A stretch of 64,000 bases of DNA from LMUY01 sp964244585. Its GTDB lineage: Bacteria; Pseudomonadota; Alphaproteobacteria; Acetobacterales; Acetobacteraceae. Under the pieces are notes generated by a model. That model was not told where the DNA came from, searched no databases, and saw nothing but the letters and a program-made list of their open reading frames with translations. A program made the translations under genes and the position numbers. The stretch's first letter is position 1. Each line of letters begins with the position of its first letter. Shown here one piece after another: positions 16,795 through 24,460 of this stretch. The stretch lies in contig CAXTJM010000004.1 of the NCBI GenBank assembly GCA_964244585.1, forward strand, positions 167,770 to 231,769, read 5' to 3'.

Positions 16795-17979
16795 TTACCC
16801 CTGCCGGCGCGACTCCCCGAAAATGGTGGCGGGAAGCCGGATGTTGGCCGCCAGGGGTATCGCCATCGCGCACATCCCCGCCATAACCCAGAAGGCGCCG
16901 GCGCCGAGTTCACCGTATAACGGCCCCGATGCAAGCGTCACCAGGGAGGCCGTCGCGCCCATGGCGATGGTGGCATAGAATGCCTGCGCCGTGGCCGCCA
17001 GCCGCACCGGAACCACGCGACCGATCATGTCCATGGCGGTCAGATGGAGCAGGGCGAACGTCAGTCCGTGCAAAGGCTCGACGACGGCCATGGCCGGGAA
17101 CGATGCGGTGCGGGCCGCGACGCCCCAGCGGACCACGCCGGCCGCGGCAGCCAGCATGGCGGCCCGTCCCGGTCCGAGCCGTTCCAGCAGCCACGGGCCG
17201 ATGCCAACGAACACGAGCACCTCGGCCGCGACCGACATCGACCAGAGGATGCTGACCTCCCCGGTCGAAAGCCCGGCGCTTCGCCAGCGTATGACCTCGA
17301 AGCCGTCATGCAGGGCGTGGCTGCCACCGACCAGCGCGACCACCCCCATCAACCGAAGGAACATCGGGATGCGCAGAAGCTCCCATGACCCGGTCGCGTG
17401 CGAAGCAGGCGGGGCGGCCAGCGAGCCGGCGAGCCGGTTGGGAAGGAACCATGCCGTGCAGGCGGCTACCCCCAGCAGCGCGGCGTTCGCCCACACGATG
17501 GCGCCCAGCCCGAAATCGCCGACGAGCCGGCCGGCCGCCAACGTGCCGACGATGAAGGCCGCCGAACCGGCGCCGCGAACCCAGCCATAGCGGAACCGTG
17601 GCGCCGCCTGCGCGGAGCCGAGGGCCAGGGCGTCGGCGACCGGCGTGAGCGGGGACAGCACGCAGGCATGCGCCATGCTGACCAGCGCGAGCAGCAGCAG
17701 CCCCCTCGCGGGGCCGTATCCCAGCGCCACGAGCGCGGAGGCCGCCGTGAAGCCTGCCAGCACCAATGGCGCGCGTCCGCTACGGTCCGCCAACCTGCCG
17801 CCGAACGGCCCGGCAAACAGGCGGATTGCCGAACCCGCCGCCAGCACGATGCCAAGCTGGTTCGGTCCCAAGCCGTCCTGCTGCAGCAATCCGGGAAGGA
17901 AGGGCGAGGCCGCGCCGAGCGCCGAGAACAACGCGGCGTAGAAGACCAGGAAGCGCGGCAGGGCGGGAAGGGAGCGCAC
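16795..17979 (-). CDS. MFS transporter, HcaT/MFS_1-like
   Basis: A roughly 394-residue membrane protein with about 12 hydrophobic segments. The first helix reads FLVFYAALFSALGAASPFLPGLLQQDGLG, resembling the 3-phenylpropionate permease (HcaT)/LacY-like MFS group. The motif A-like loop GPFGGRLADRSGRAPLVL follows helix 2. The start is uncertain: GTG 17979 gives a family-like N-terminus; GTG 18015 and ATG 18126 are possible, but the latter overlaps the divergent gene at 18081. No ribosome binding site is convincing. It lies divergent from another MFS gene. Substrate unknown; an aromatic acid or nucleoside-like compound would fit the group, but this is a guess. Confidence 0.82.
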   Translation of the reverse strand: MRSLPALPRFLVFYAALFSALGAASPFLPGLLQQDGLGPNQLGIVLAAGSAIRLFAGPFGGRLADRSGRAPLVLAGFTAASALVALGYGPARGLLLLALVSMAHACVLSPLTPVADALALGSAQAAPRFRYGWVRGAGSAAFIVGTLAAGRLVGDFGLGAIVWANAALLGVAACTAWFLPNRLAGSLAAPPASHATGSWELLRIPMFLRLMGVVALVGGSHALHDGFEVIRWRSAGLSTGEVSILWSMSVAAEVLVFVGIGPWLLERLGPGRAAMLAAAAGVVRWGVAARTASFPAMAVVEPLHGLTFALLHLTAMDMIGRVVPVRLAATAQAFYATIAMGATASLVTLASGPLYGELGAGAFWVMAGMCAMAIPLAANIRLPATIFGESRRQG

Positions 17980-18080
17980 CGAGCGCCAACGACGGCACCG
18001 CCGCTCCGTTGCCACGGCATCGTGCCCGATGGCGTCGCGGGTCGGTGAAACCGCATCGCGCCTGCCGCCTTTCGCCCACC

Positions 18081-19277
18081 ATGCCGAAACGCCCAACCGC
18101 CGCGGTCGCATTCGTGCTGGTGACACTGGGCCTAGACGCCGTCGGCGTCGGCATCATCGCACCCATCGTGCCCGGCCTGGTGCAGCAACTGGCCCACCTT
18201 CCGCCGGAACAGGCCGCCCCCTGGGTGGGTGCGCTGATCGCCGCCTATGCCGCGGTGCAATTCTTTGCCGCCCCGCTGCTCGGCGAGCTGAGCGACCGCT
18301 TCGGCAGGCGTCCCGTCATCCTCGCCTCGGTCTTCGGGCTCGGCTGCGACTACGTGCTGCTGTCGCTGGCGCCGAACCTGTGGTGGCTGTTTGCCGGCCG
18401 CCTGGTCGCAGGCGCCACGTCGGCCAACGTCGCCGCGGCAACGGCCTACATCGCCGACATCTCGTCCGACGCTGAACGGCCGCGCCTGTACGGGCTGGTT
18501 GGCGCCACGTTCGGCATGGGCTTCGTCGTCGGGCCGGCCATGGGAGGGTTCCTGGGGCATTGGAGCCTCAGGCTGCCATTCGCCGCCGCCGCGTCCCTCT
18601 CGTTCCTCAACGTCTGCTTCGGCCTGTTCGTCCTGCCGGAGAGCCTGAAGGCGGAGAACCGCCGTGAGCTGAGCTGGGCCCGGGCCAACCCGTTCGCGAT
18701 GTTGGCCGCCCTCGCGCGGGACCGGGCGCTGGCGCGCCTCGCGGTGGCGTGGTCGTGCACCTGGGTCGGATTGGGCGCGGTGCAAAGCAGCCTGGTGCTG
18801 TTCACGGGTTACCGGTTCGGCTGGGGATCCGCGCTCAACGGGCTTGTGCTGGCCGGCGTCGGACTGTCGCAGGCCGTCGTCGAGGGATTCCTGCTGCGCC
18901 ATGTCACGGGACGGTTCGGCGCCCGGCAGACGGCGGTCATCGGCTACATCGCAGGCGCCACCGGCTACGCCGTCCTGGCGGTCGCCGTGGCTGCGTGGAC
19001 CATCTGGCCCGCGGTGGTACTGCTCGCGCTGGGCGGACTTGCCACGCCATCGGTCCGGGCGATGGTGTCCGAACGCGGCGGCGCCGACACGCGCGGCGAG
19101 ATGCAGGGACTGCTCACCTCGGTCGAGGGGTTGACCGCGGTCCTTGCGCCGCTGCTGGCATCGGCCCTGTTCTATGGATTTACGGCCAAGATCCTGCCGC
19201 TGCACTTTCCTGGCGCGCCCTTCGTCCTGGCGGCGGGCTGTGCGGCCGTGGCCTGCTGGCTCATGCGCAAACTGTAG
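18081..19277 (+). CDS. MFS efflux transporter, TetA/tetracycline-exporter-like
   Basis: A 398-residue, 12-helix antiporter-type MFS protein. The N-terminus AVAFVLVTLGLDAVGVGIIAPIVPGLVQQL and motif A GELSDRFGRRPVIL match the TCR/TetA group. A motif-C-like glycine-rich helix is visible (GATFGMGFVVGPAMGGFLG). Members export tetracycline in drug-resistant bacteria, but chromosomal alphaproteobacterial homologues are common and mostly of unknown substrate. The start at ATG 18081 is chosen over upstream in-frame codons that run into the divergent gene. It ends 6 bases before the tRNA-Pro gene on the opposite strand. No TetR-type repressor is adjacent. Confidence 0.88.
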   Translation: MPKRPTAAVAFVLVTLGLDAVGVGIIAPIVPGLVQQLAHLPPEQAAPWVGALIAAYAAVQFFAAPLLGELSDRFGRRPVILASVFGLGCDYVLLSLAPNLWWLFAGRLVAGATSANVAAATAYIADISSDAERPRLYGLVGATFGMGFVVGPAMGGFLGHWSLRLPFAAAASLSFLNVCFGLFVLPESLKAENRRELSWARANPFAMLAALARDRALARLAVAWSCTWVGLGAVQSSLVLFTGYRFGWGSALNGLVLAGVGLSQAVVEGFLLRHVTGRFGARQTAVIGYIAGATGYAVLAVAVAAWTIWPAVVLLALGGLATPSVRAMVSERGGADTRGEMQGLLTSVEGLTAVLAPLLASALFYGFTAKILPLHFPGAPFVLAAGCAAVACWLMRKL

Positions 19278-19283
19278 CCCGGA

Positions 19284-19360
19284 TGGTCGGAGCGGCGGGA
19301 TTCGAACCCACGACCCTCAGTCCCCCAGACTGATGCGCTACCAGACTGCGCTACGCTCCG
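19284..19360 (-). tRNA. tRNA-Pro (anticodon GGG)
   Basis: The complement strand folds into a standard 77-nt cloverleaf. The 7-bp acceptor stem is CGGAGCG/CGCTCCG. The D arm is GCGC-AGTCTGGTA-GCGC. The anticodon arm is TCAGT-CTGGGGG-ACTGA with GGG at positions 34-36. The T arm is GTGGG-TTCGAAT-CCCGC. The discriminator A and the CCA end are encoded. It decodes CCC/CCU proline codons. No second copy of its 3' end was seen nearby. Confidence 0.95.
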
Positions 19361-19402
19361 ACGGGTCGGGTGTAGCAGCCGCACCATCGGGCCGCAACGG
19401 CG

Positions 19403-19936
19403 TCACCCCGGCAGCAAGGCGCGCAAGCCCTCCAGCTCTTCCAGCACATGGGTCAGCAAGGCGCGCAGCCGGTCGACCTCGCCGCTGTCAACCGTGCTCG
19501 CTGCGGCAAGGCCCGGCGCCTCCGCAGGTGCGCCGGGCAGCGGCAGCAAGGTGGGCTGTTCGGCCTGCGTCGCCCGCTCCGCCGCCGCGGCAGCGCGCTC
19601 CGCCTCCGTGGCTGGCGGAATATCGTCGGACAGCTTGCCGCCACCCTCGCGCAGCAGGCGCTGCACGCCCTTGATGGTGTAGCCCTGGATGTAGAGCAGA
19701 TCCGAAATGCGCCGCAGCAGCGCGATATCGTCCGGACGATAGTACCGCCGGCCGCCGCCGCGCTTCAGCGGCTTGACCTGGGGGAACTTCGTCTCCCAGA
19801 ACCGCAGGACGTGCTGCGGGATGTGGAGTTCGTCGGCGACCTCGCTGATCGTGCGGAAGGCGTTCGGCGCCTTCTTTGGCTTGGCCCGCGCATCCGCAGC
19901 ATCGTCAGAGGCCGGAAGCACGGGCTCCGGCATCAT
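19403..19936 (-). CDS. MerR family transcriptional regulator
   Basis: A 177-residue regulator. The winged helix-turn-helix of the MerR type occupies residues ~28-95: FRTISEVADELHIPQHVLRFWETKFPQVKPLKRGGGRRYYRPDDIALLRRISDLLY, with the typical GRRYYRPxDI turn. The C-terminal part is Ala/Glu-rich with a final leucine-rich helix (VDRLRALLTHVLEELEGLRALL), suited to coiled-coil dimerisation. No metal-binding cysteines are seen, so it is not a metal sensor. The ATG overlaps the ihfA stop by 4 bases, the usual alphaproteobacterial ihfA-merR arrangement, so the two are co-transcribed. Its targets are unknown. Confidence 0.92.
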   Translation of the reverse strand: MMPEPVLPASDDAADARAKPKKAPNAFRTISEVADELHIPQHVLRFWETKFPQVKPLKRGGGRRYYRPDDIALLRRISDLLYIQGYTIKGVQRLLREGGGKLSDDIPPATEAERAAAAAERATQAEQPTLLPLPGAPAEAPGLAAASTVDSGEVDRLRALLTHVLEELEGLRALLPG

Positions 19937-20259
19937 TCCTCATCACCGGCGAACTCGTCGCCGGGCGGCACCGCAGTGCCGTTCACGTGCGCCTTCAGCA
20001 CCTGGCTGGGGCGGAACACCAGCACGCGGCGCGGCAGGATCGGCACCTCGATCCCGGTCTTCGGGTTGCGGCCGATCCGGCGGCCCTTCTGGCGCACAGA
20101 AAAGGTCCCGAACCCACTAATTTTAACAGATTCCCCACTCTCAAGTGACTTCGCCAGCCGGTCCAGTACAGTTTCAAGCAGCTCTGCCGACTCGTTACGC
20201 GAGAGGCCCACTTGGGTGTAGATGCGTTCGGCCAGATGGGCGCGGGTGACTGTGTTCAT
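19933..20259 (-). CDS. ihfA: Integration host factor subunit alpha
   Basis: A 108-residue DNA-bending HU/IHF protein. Together with IhfB it binds specific sites in the minor groove and bends DNA sharply, acting in recombination, replication and sigma-54-dependent transcription. Visible features: VTRAHLAERIYTQVGLSRNESAELLETVLDRL (helices 1-2), SGFGTFSVRQKGRRIGRNPKTG (beta arms with the intercalating proline region) and PRRVLVFRPSQVLK. The ATG at 20259 is preferred; a TTG nine bases earlier is in frame. It is the first gene of an ihfA-merR pair, just downstream of fabH, with its own candidate promoter. Confidence 0.96.
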   Translation of the reverse strand: MNTVTRAHLAERIYTQVGLSRNESAELLETVLDRLAKSLESGESVKISGFGTFSVRQKGRRIGRNPKTGIEVPILPRRVLVFRPSQVLKAHVNGTAVPPGDEFAGDEE

Positions 20260-20268
20260 CCGCGACAA

Positions 20269-20296
20269 ACTATTCGGCGCTCTTTGGAGAGGTCAA
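20269..20296 (-). promoter_or_regulatory. Candidate sigma-70 promoter of ihfA-merR
   Basis: On the minus strand a TTGACC hexamer (complement of 20291-20296) is followed after 16 bases by AATAGT (complement of 20269-20274), just upstream of the ihfA ATG. It lies in an A/T-richer spacer between fabH and ihfA. The match is reasonable but the -10 would leave a very short leader. Confidence 0.35.
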
Positions 20297-20338
20297 GCAA
20301 ACGCACTGGAAATAAACAAAACTTGGCCGGCTGTGGCG

Positions 20339-21310
20339 CTATAGCCGCACCAGTGCCGACCCCCAGGTCAGCCCGCCGCCAAGCGCTTCGAGCACCAGCA
20401 GGTCGCCGCGCTTCATCCGTCCGCCGCACCATGCCTCCGCCAAGGCCAGCGGTATCGACGCGGCGGAAGTGTTGGCATGGCGGTCGACGGTGACCACCAC
20501 GCGGTCCGGCGACAGGCCAAGCTTGCGGCCCATCGCGTCGATGATGCGCAGGTTGGCCTGGTGCGGCACCAACCAGTCCACCTCGCTTGCCGCCAGCCCG
20601 TTGGCCGCCAGTGCCTCGTCCACCGCCGATGCCAGCTTGCTGACGGCGTGGCGGAAGATCTCCCGGCCGTTCATCTTGAGGTGGCCTGAGAGTTCCGGTC
20701 GCCCGACTGCCCCGTCCACGTACAGGAGGGGTCCCAGCGTGCCCTGGGCATGCAGGTGGGTGGACAGGATGCCGCGCTCCGGCAGTCCTGCCGGTTGGTC
20801 CTGCGCACGCAGGAACACCGCGCCGGCCCCATCGCCGAACAGGACGGCGGTGCCGCGATCGGACCAGTCGAGGATGCGGGAATACACTTCGGACCCGATC
20901 ACCAATACGCCGCGCACCTGGCCGCTGCGGATCATCGCGTCGGCGATGCTCAGCCCGTAGACGAAGCCGCTGCACGCGGCCGAGACGTCGAAGCCGAAGC
21001 CGCCGGCGCCGATCAGTGCCTGCACCGTCACGGCGGTGGCGGGAAACGCCTGGTCCGGCGTGCTGGTGCCCAGGATGATCGCGTCCACCTCGGCCGCGGT
21101 GGCGCCGGCATGCGCCAGGGCCGCCTCCGCCGCCCTGGCGCCCATAAAGGCCGCCGTCTCGTGCGGGCCGGCGATGTGGCGCTGGCGGATGCCGGTCCGT
21201 TCGGTGATCCAGGCATCCGAGGTGTCGATGCGCTCGGCCAGCTCGGCGTTGCTCACCACCCGCTCCGGCAGGTAGCATCCGGCACCTGCCAGCACGGCCC
21301 GCACGCTCAT
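20339..21310 (-). CDS. fabH: Beta-ketoacyl-ACP synthase III (FabH)
   Basis: Condenses acetyl-CoA with malonyl-ACP to start fatty acid synthesis. The 323-residue length is standard. The catalytic triad is visible: Cys113 in SAACSGFVYGL, His250 in LVPHQANLRI and Asn280 in DRHANTSAASIPLAL. The C-terminal GGGLTWGSALVR is the conserved glycine-rich end. The start ATG overlaps the plsX stop by 4 bases, which indicates translational coupling. The order DUF177-rpmF-plsX-fabH-ihfA is the classical alphaproteobacterial cluster linking lipid synthesis and ribosome assembly. Confidence 0.97.
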   Translation of the reverse strand: MSVRAVLAGAGCYLPERVVSNAELAERIDTSDAWITERTGIRQRHIAGPHETAAFMGARAAEAALAHAGATAAEVDAIILGTSTPDQAFPATAVTVQALIGAGGFGFDVSAACSGFVYGLSIADAMIRSGQVRGVLVIGSEVYSRILDWSDRGTAVLFGDGAGAVFLRAQDQPAGLPERGILSTHLHAQGTLGPLLYVDGAVGRPELSGHLKMNGREIFRHAVSKLASAVDEALAANGLAASEVDWLVPHQANLRIIDAMGRKLGLSPDRVVVTVDRHANTSAASIPLALAEAWCGGRMKRGDLLVLEALGGGLTWGSALVRL

Positions 21311-22398
21311 CCGCGCGCCGCGGCCAGCATGGGACCCGTGGTCGCCGGCGGGGCCGCAAGCTGCGCCAGGCCCTCGCGGATGCGGTCGTTGAAGTGGTGC
21401 ACGACCATGTCGATAGCCACGTCGGTGGCGTAAGCGAACTGCTCCGCATCCGTGCCGCCGTGGGATTTCACCACCACGCCGTTCAATCCCAGCATGATCG
21501 CCCCGTTATAGCGCCGTGGATCGACCCATTCGCGCAACCGCTCCAGCCCGGGCCGGGCCAGCACGTAGGCCAGGCGGCCGGCCAGGCTGTTGCTGAACAC
21601 CTGCTTCAGCAAGGTGAAGACGAGCTTCAGGGCCCCCTCGCCCATCTTCAGCGCCACGTTGCCGGTGAAGCCGTCGGTCACCACCACGTCGGTCGTGCCG
21701 CCTGGGATGTCGTCACCCTCGACGAAGCCGTGGAACTGCGGCGCCAGGTGGCTCGCGCGCAGTATTTCCGCCGCCTTCTGCACCCGCTCGTCGCCTTTCA
21801 GTTCCTCGGACCCGATGTTGAGCAAGCCGATGGTCGGGGACGGCAATCCCAGCACGGCGCGCGCGAACACGTCCCCCATCACCGCGAACTCGACCAGGTT
21901 GCGTGAATTGCTGAGCGTGTTGGCGCCGAGGTCCAGCATCACCACGTCGCCGCGCGCGGAGGGCGCCAATGCCGCCAGGGCCGGCCGATCGATGCCGGGC
22001 AAGGTCTTGATGACGACCTTGGCCAACGCCAGCAGCGCCCCGGTATTGCCCGCGGAGATCACGCCCGCAGCTTCGCCAGTCGCGACCGCGTCGATCGCCA
22101 CGCGCATGGAGGCGTTGCGCACGCGCAGGGCGGCCGTCGGCTTCATCTCGCCGCCGATGACGTCGGGGGCGTGGCGGATGACGCACCGCTCGCCCAGCCG
22201 CTTGCGGGCCATGAGCGGCCCGAGGCGAGCCTCGTCGCCCACCACCAGGAACCGGACTGCCGGATGGCGCTCCAGCGCGATCGCCAGGCCGTCGATCACC
22301 ACCTGCGGGGCGCGGTCGCCCCCCATGGCGTCGACAGCGAGCGTGTAGGCGGCAGCTTGCGCGCCGGGCGTCACCGGCCGGTGGGCGCCTTCGTTCAC
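21307..22398 (-). CDS. plsX: Phosphate acyltransferase PlsX
   Basis: Makes acyl-phosphate from acyl-ACP, the first step of the PlsX/PlsY route to phosphatidic acid. The 363-residue protein shows the conserved VDAMGGDRAPQVVIDG near the start, SAGNTGALLALAKV, GANTLSNSRNLVEFAVMGDVF (with the family-typical position of the dimer helix), IGLLNIGSEELKGDE, FVEGDDIPGG and TDGFTGNVALKMGEGAL. It is peripherally membrane-bound in the family. The first ~16 residues precede the conserved region and the start could be a few codons later. It lies 34 bases downstream of rpmF and overlaps fabH. Confidence 0.97.
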   Translation of the reverse strand: MNEGAHRPVTPGAQAAAYTLAVDAMGGDRAPQVVIDGLAIALERHPAVRFLVVGDEARLGPLMARKRLGERCVIRHAPDVIGGEMKPTAALRVRNASMRVAIDAVATGEAAGVISAGNTGALLALAKVVIKTLPGIDRPALAALAPSARGDVVMLDLGANTLSNSRNLVEFAVMGDVFARAVLGLPSPTIGLLNIGSEELKGDERVQKAAEILRASHLAPQFHGFVEGDDIPGGTTDVVVTDGFTGNVALKMGEGALKLVFTLLKQVFSNSLAGRLAYVLARPGLERLREWVDPRRYNGAIMLGLNGVVVKSHGGTDAEQFAYATDVAIDMVVHHFNDRIREGLAQLAAPPATTGPMLAAARG

Positions 22399-22432
22399 CG
22401 CGATCCTCGTCGTATGGCGGGGGGCCGGCGAC

Positions 22433-22636
22433 TCAGACGCGGACAGCGCCCTTCAAGGGCTTGCCGGCGGCCACCACTTCCCGCCCGTCGTAATGGCCGC
22501 AATGGGCGCACACATGGTGCGGCCGCTTCATCTCGCCGCAATTGGGGCAGTCCGCGAAGGCCTGGATAGTCAGCGCGTGATGGCTGCGGCGCATCCCCAT
22601 GCGGGACTGCGACGTCTTCTTCTTTGGAACGGCCAT
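22433..22636 (-). CDS. rpmF: 50S ribosomal protein L32
   Basis: A 67-residue ribosomal protein beginning MAVPKKKTSQSRMGMRRSHHAL, the unmistakable L32 N-terminus. Four cysteine/histidine positions make a zinc-ribbon-like CPNCGEMKRPHHVCAHCGHY. It binds 23S rRNA near the exit-tunnel region of the large subunit. The ATG at 22636 is chosen; an upstream in-frame codon at 22693 is not supported. It precedes plsX on the same strand, as in most bacteria, so it is probably cotranscribed with lipid genes. Confidence 0.97.
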   Translation of the reverse strand: MAVPKKKTSQSRMGMRRSHHALTIQAFADCPNCGEMKRPHHVCAHCGHYDGREVVAAGKPLKGAVRV

Positions 22637-22766
22637 GGGCAGGTGCCCTCCGACTGGCGCGGCGCTGGCATCGCCCGAAATCCGGCGCTGCACGACGTCA
22701 CAATTGGCAATGACTCAGGGCGCGCCCTCTAGCAGACGCTCCGATCCCCCGCAAGCATGGGCAATC

Positions 22767-23270
22767 CTAGCCGTGCGGCCGCCATTTTGCCAGCGCGTCG
22801 AACGGGTTGGCAGGATTTTCCTCCGGCGCCTCCGGCAGGGCAGCGCCGGGCTTGCGGGGATACGGGTCCAACGCCAGGGCAAGCTGCTCCACCGTCGCCT
22901 CGCCCAGCTCCAGCATGGTCCCGTCCATGACCAACTCGTCGGGTTCGTCAGGGTCGTCGGCGGCCTCGCCCTCCCATCCGGCAGGCACGAAGCGCACGGC
23001 GAATTCCTCCACCACCGCCACGGCGAAGGCATCCAGCGAGACGACGCATTCCTGGTGCAACCGTGCCCGCAGGGACCCTTCGGCCTCGACCGCGCCGGCA
23101 GAGGCCGGCCGCAACGTCCAGCGGCACTGCACCGCCTCCACCGACGGCACCCGCAATCGCGTCGCGATGGCGGCACATTCCGCCGCGTCGGCATCCACCG
23201 TCACGACCAGCCCGGCGCCGACCCGGTCGGCCGGGATCGGGCGCGCCATCTCCGCCTGCGGGGCGCTCAC
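22767..23270 (-). CDS. DUF177 (YceD-like) protein
   Basis: A 167-residue protein of the DUF177/YceD family, which occurs next to rpmF in most bacteria and in plants is linked to 23S rRNA accumulation. Visible features: ARPIPADRVGAG at the N-terminus, a central QCRWTLRPAS/LHQECVVSLDAF pair (family Cys before the SL.. strand) and the acidic PDEPDELVMDGTMLELGEATVEQLALALDPYPRKPG block followed by NPFDALAKWR, the family C-terminal signature. GTG 23270 overlaps the stop of the upstream chaperone gene (GTGA) and fits the family length; ATG 23249 is the alternative. Likely role: coordination of 23S rRNA/L32 assembly, by analogy. Confidence 0.9.
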   Translation of the reverse strand: MSAPQAEMARPIPADRVGAGLVVTVDADAAECAAIATRLRVPSVEAVQCRWTLRPASAGAVEAEGSLRARLHQECVVSLDAFAVAVVEEFAVRFVPAGWEGEAADDPDEPDELVMDGTMLELGEATVEQLALALDPYPRKPGAALPEAPEENPANPFDALAKWRPHG

Positions 23271-23800
23271 CCTTGCGGCGCCGCGAAACGGAACCGTCCG
23301 GACAGCAGCTCCGCGGATGGCGCGGCAACCAGCCGCGCCATCTGCCGCCGGACCACCAGCGCCAGCGCCGCCGCCCCGGGCGCGTCCGCACCGCGCCAGA
23401 CGTTGCGCGCCAGCGCGGCCTGCAACGCCGCCGGGTCGGGGTCGTCCAGCGCCTCGCCATACGCGGTCGCCCGGCCGTGGAACGCCTCCCACATCGCGCG
23501 CACGTTGCGCGCGACCGTCATGTCGCCGACGCCGAGTTCGCGCAGGTTGGTATCCATGTCGGAGAACATGGCGTCGAACACGGCCTGCGCGACCGCCTGC
23601 CCGGGCGGCGGCAAGGCGCGCAGCCAACGGATCAGCAGGGCGGCGTGCAGGCCCACCAGGTCGAACCGGCCGTCCAAAGTGTCCGGCACGCCGAGTTCGG
23701 CATAGAAATACGGTTCACGCGCCGCCGCCACCGCGGCGGCGTAGAGTTCGAAGCCCGTCCGCTCGTGCCGTCCACGCCCCAGCAAGCCGAAGAAGGCCAT
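23267..23800 (-). CDS. Ubiquinol-cytochrome c chaperone (CBP3-like)
   Basis: A 177-residue protein of the CBP3/UQCC1 family, which in mitochondria and alphaproteobacteria assists cytochrome b/bc1 assembly. It starts MAFFGLLGRGRHERTGFELYAAAVAAAREPYFYAELGVPDTLDGRFDLVGLHAALLIRWL, matching the family N-terminus. It continues with AVFDAMFSDMDTNLRELGVGDMTVARNVRAMWEAFHGR, the most conserved stretch. ATG 23800 is chosen; 36 upstream in-frame codons look non-coding. It overlaps DUF177 and is divergent from bamE, the standard alphaproteobacterial arrangement. Evidence for a bc1 respiratory chain in the organism. Confidence 0.92.
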   Translation of the reverse strand: MAFFGLLGRGRHERTGFELYAAAVAAAREPYFYAELGVPDTLDGRFDLVGLHAALLIRWLRALPPPGQAVAQAVFDAMFSDMDTNLRELGVGDMTVARNVRAMWEAFHGRATAYGEALDDPDPAALQAALARNVWRGADAPGAAALALVVRRQMARLVAAPSAELLSGRFRFAAPQG

Positions 23801-23962
23801 GATCGTCCCATTCCAAACCGTTGAAATCCAGTCGTTGACACCGGGCGGTGCGGCATGACACCCCACGCCATGCGACACCAGTGCCCGGCACCATCCACCC
23901 CCCGGCAAATAACGCGGCGGCCGACCGGGTCAATGCGCTCGCCGCCAGCCAGGACCGATCCA

Positions 23963-24445
23963 GTGCGACGTTACGCCCCGCTGCTGCTGCTCCTCGCCGG
24001 CCTGCTCGGCGCCTGCTCCAGGCTGGAATACCCGCCGCAGACCCGCGGCAACAGGGTGACGGCGGACCAGTTGAAGGAATTGGTGCCAGGCACGTCCACC
24101 CGGGCCGACGTCGCCAGCCTGCTCGGCACGCCGACGGCCAAGGCGACGTTCGATGACAACACCTGGATCTACATCAGCGAGGTCACGCAGCCGCGCGTCG
24201 GACGGGTGCAGGGCATCAACGCGCAGGACGTGGTGATCGCGAGCTTCGACGATCGCGGCGTGCTTCGCGCCTTCAAGCAGTTGGACAAGGACGATGCCAA
24301 ATCCGTCTCGGTCGTGTCACGGGCCACGCCGTCCCCGGGCAGCGAGAGCTCGTTCCTGCAACAGCTTCTGGGCAACGTCGGCAAGTTCAGCGCCGGCCCG
24401 CAGGCGGGCGCGGGCGACAGCGGCGTCACGCTCGGCAACAAATAG
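23963..24445 (+). CDS. bamE: Outer membrane assembly factor BamE (SmpA/OmlA) lipoprotein
   Basis: A small lipoprotein component of the BAM complex that inserts beta-barrel proteins into the outer membrane. From GTG 23963 the protein is 160 residues. It has a basic start, a hydrophobic stretch and the lipobox LLGAC with the lipidated Cys, then the SmpA fold: RGNRVTADQLKELVPGTSTRADVASLLGTPTAKATFDDNTWIYISE. GTG is preceded by AGGA; ATG 23933 or 23855 would give a longer signal. The C-terminal ~60 residues are Ser/Gly-rich and probably flexible. The gene is divergent from the CBP3 gene. Confidence 0.92.
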   Translation: MRRYAPLLLLLAGLLGACSRLEYPPQTRGNRVTADQLKELVPGTSTRADVASLLGTPTAKATFDDNTWIYISEVTQPRVGRVQGINAQDVVIASFDDRGVLRAFKQLDKDDAKSVSVVSRATPSPGSESSFLQQLLGNVGKFSAGPQAGAGDSGVTLGNK

Positions 24446-24460
24446 CGCCTTGCCGACGAT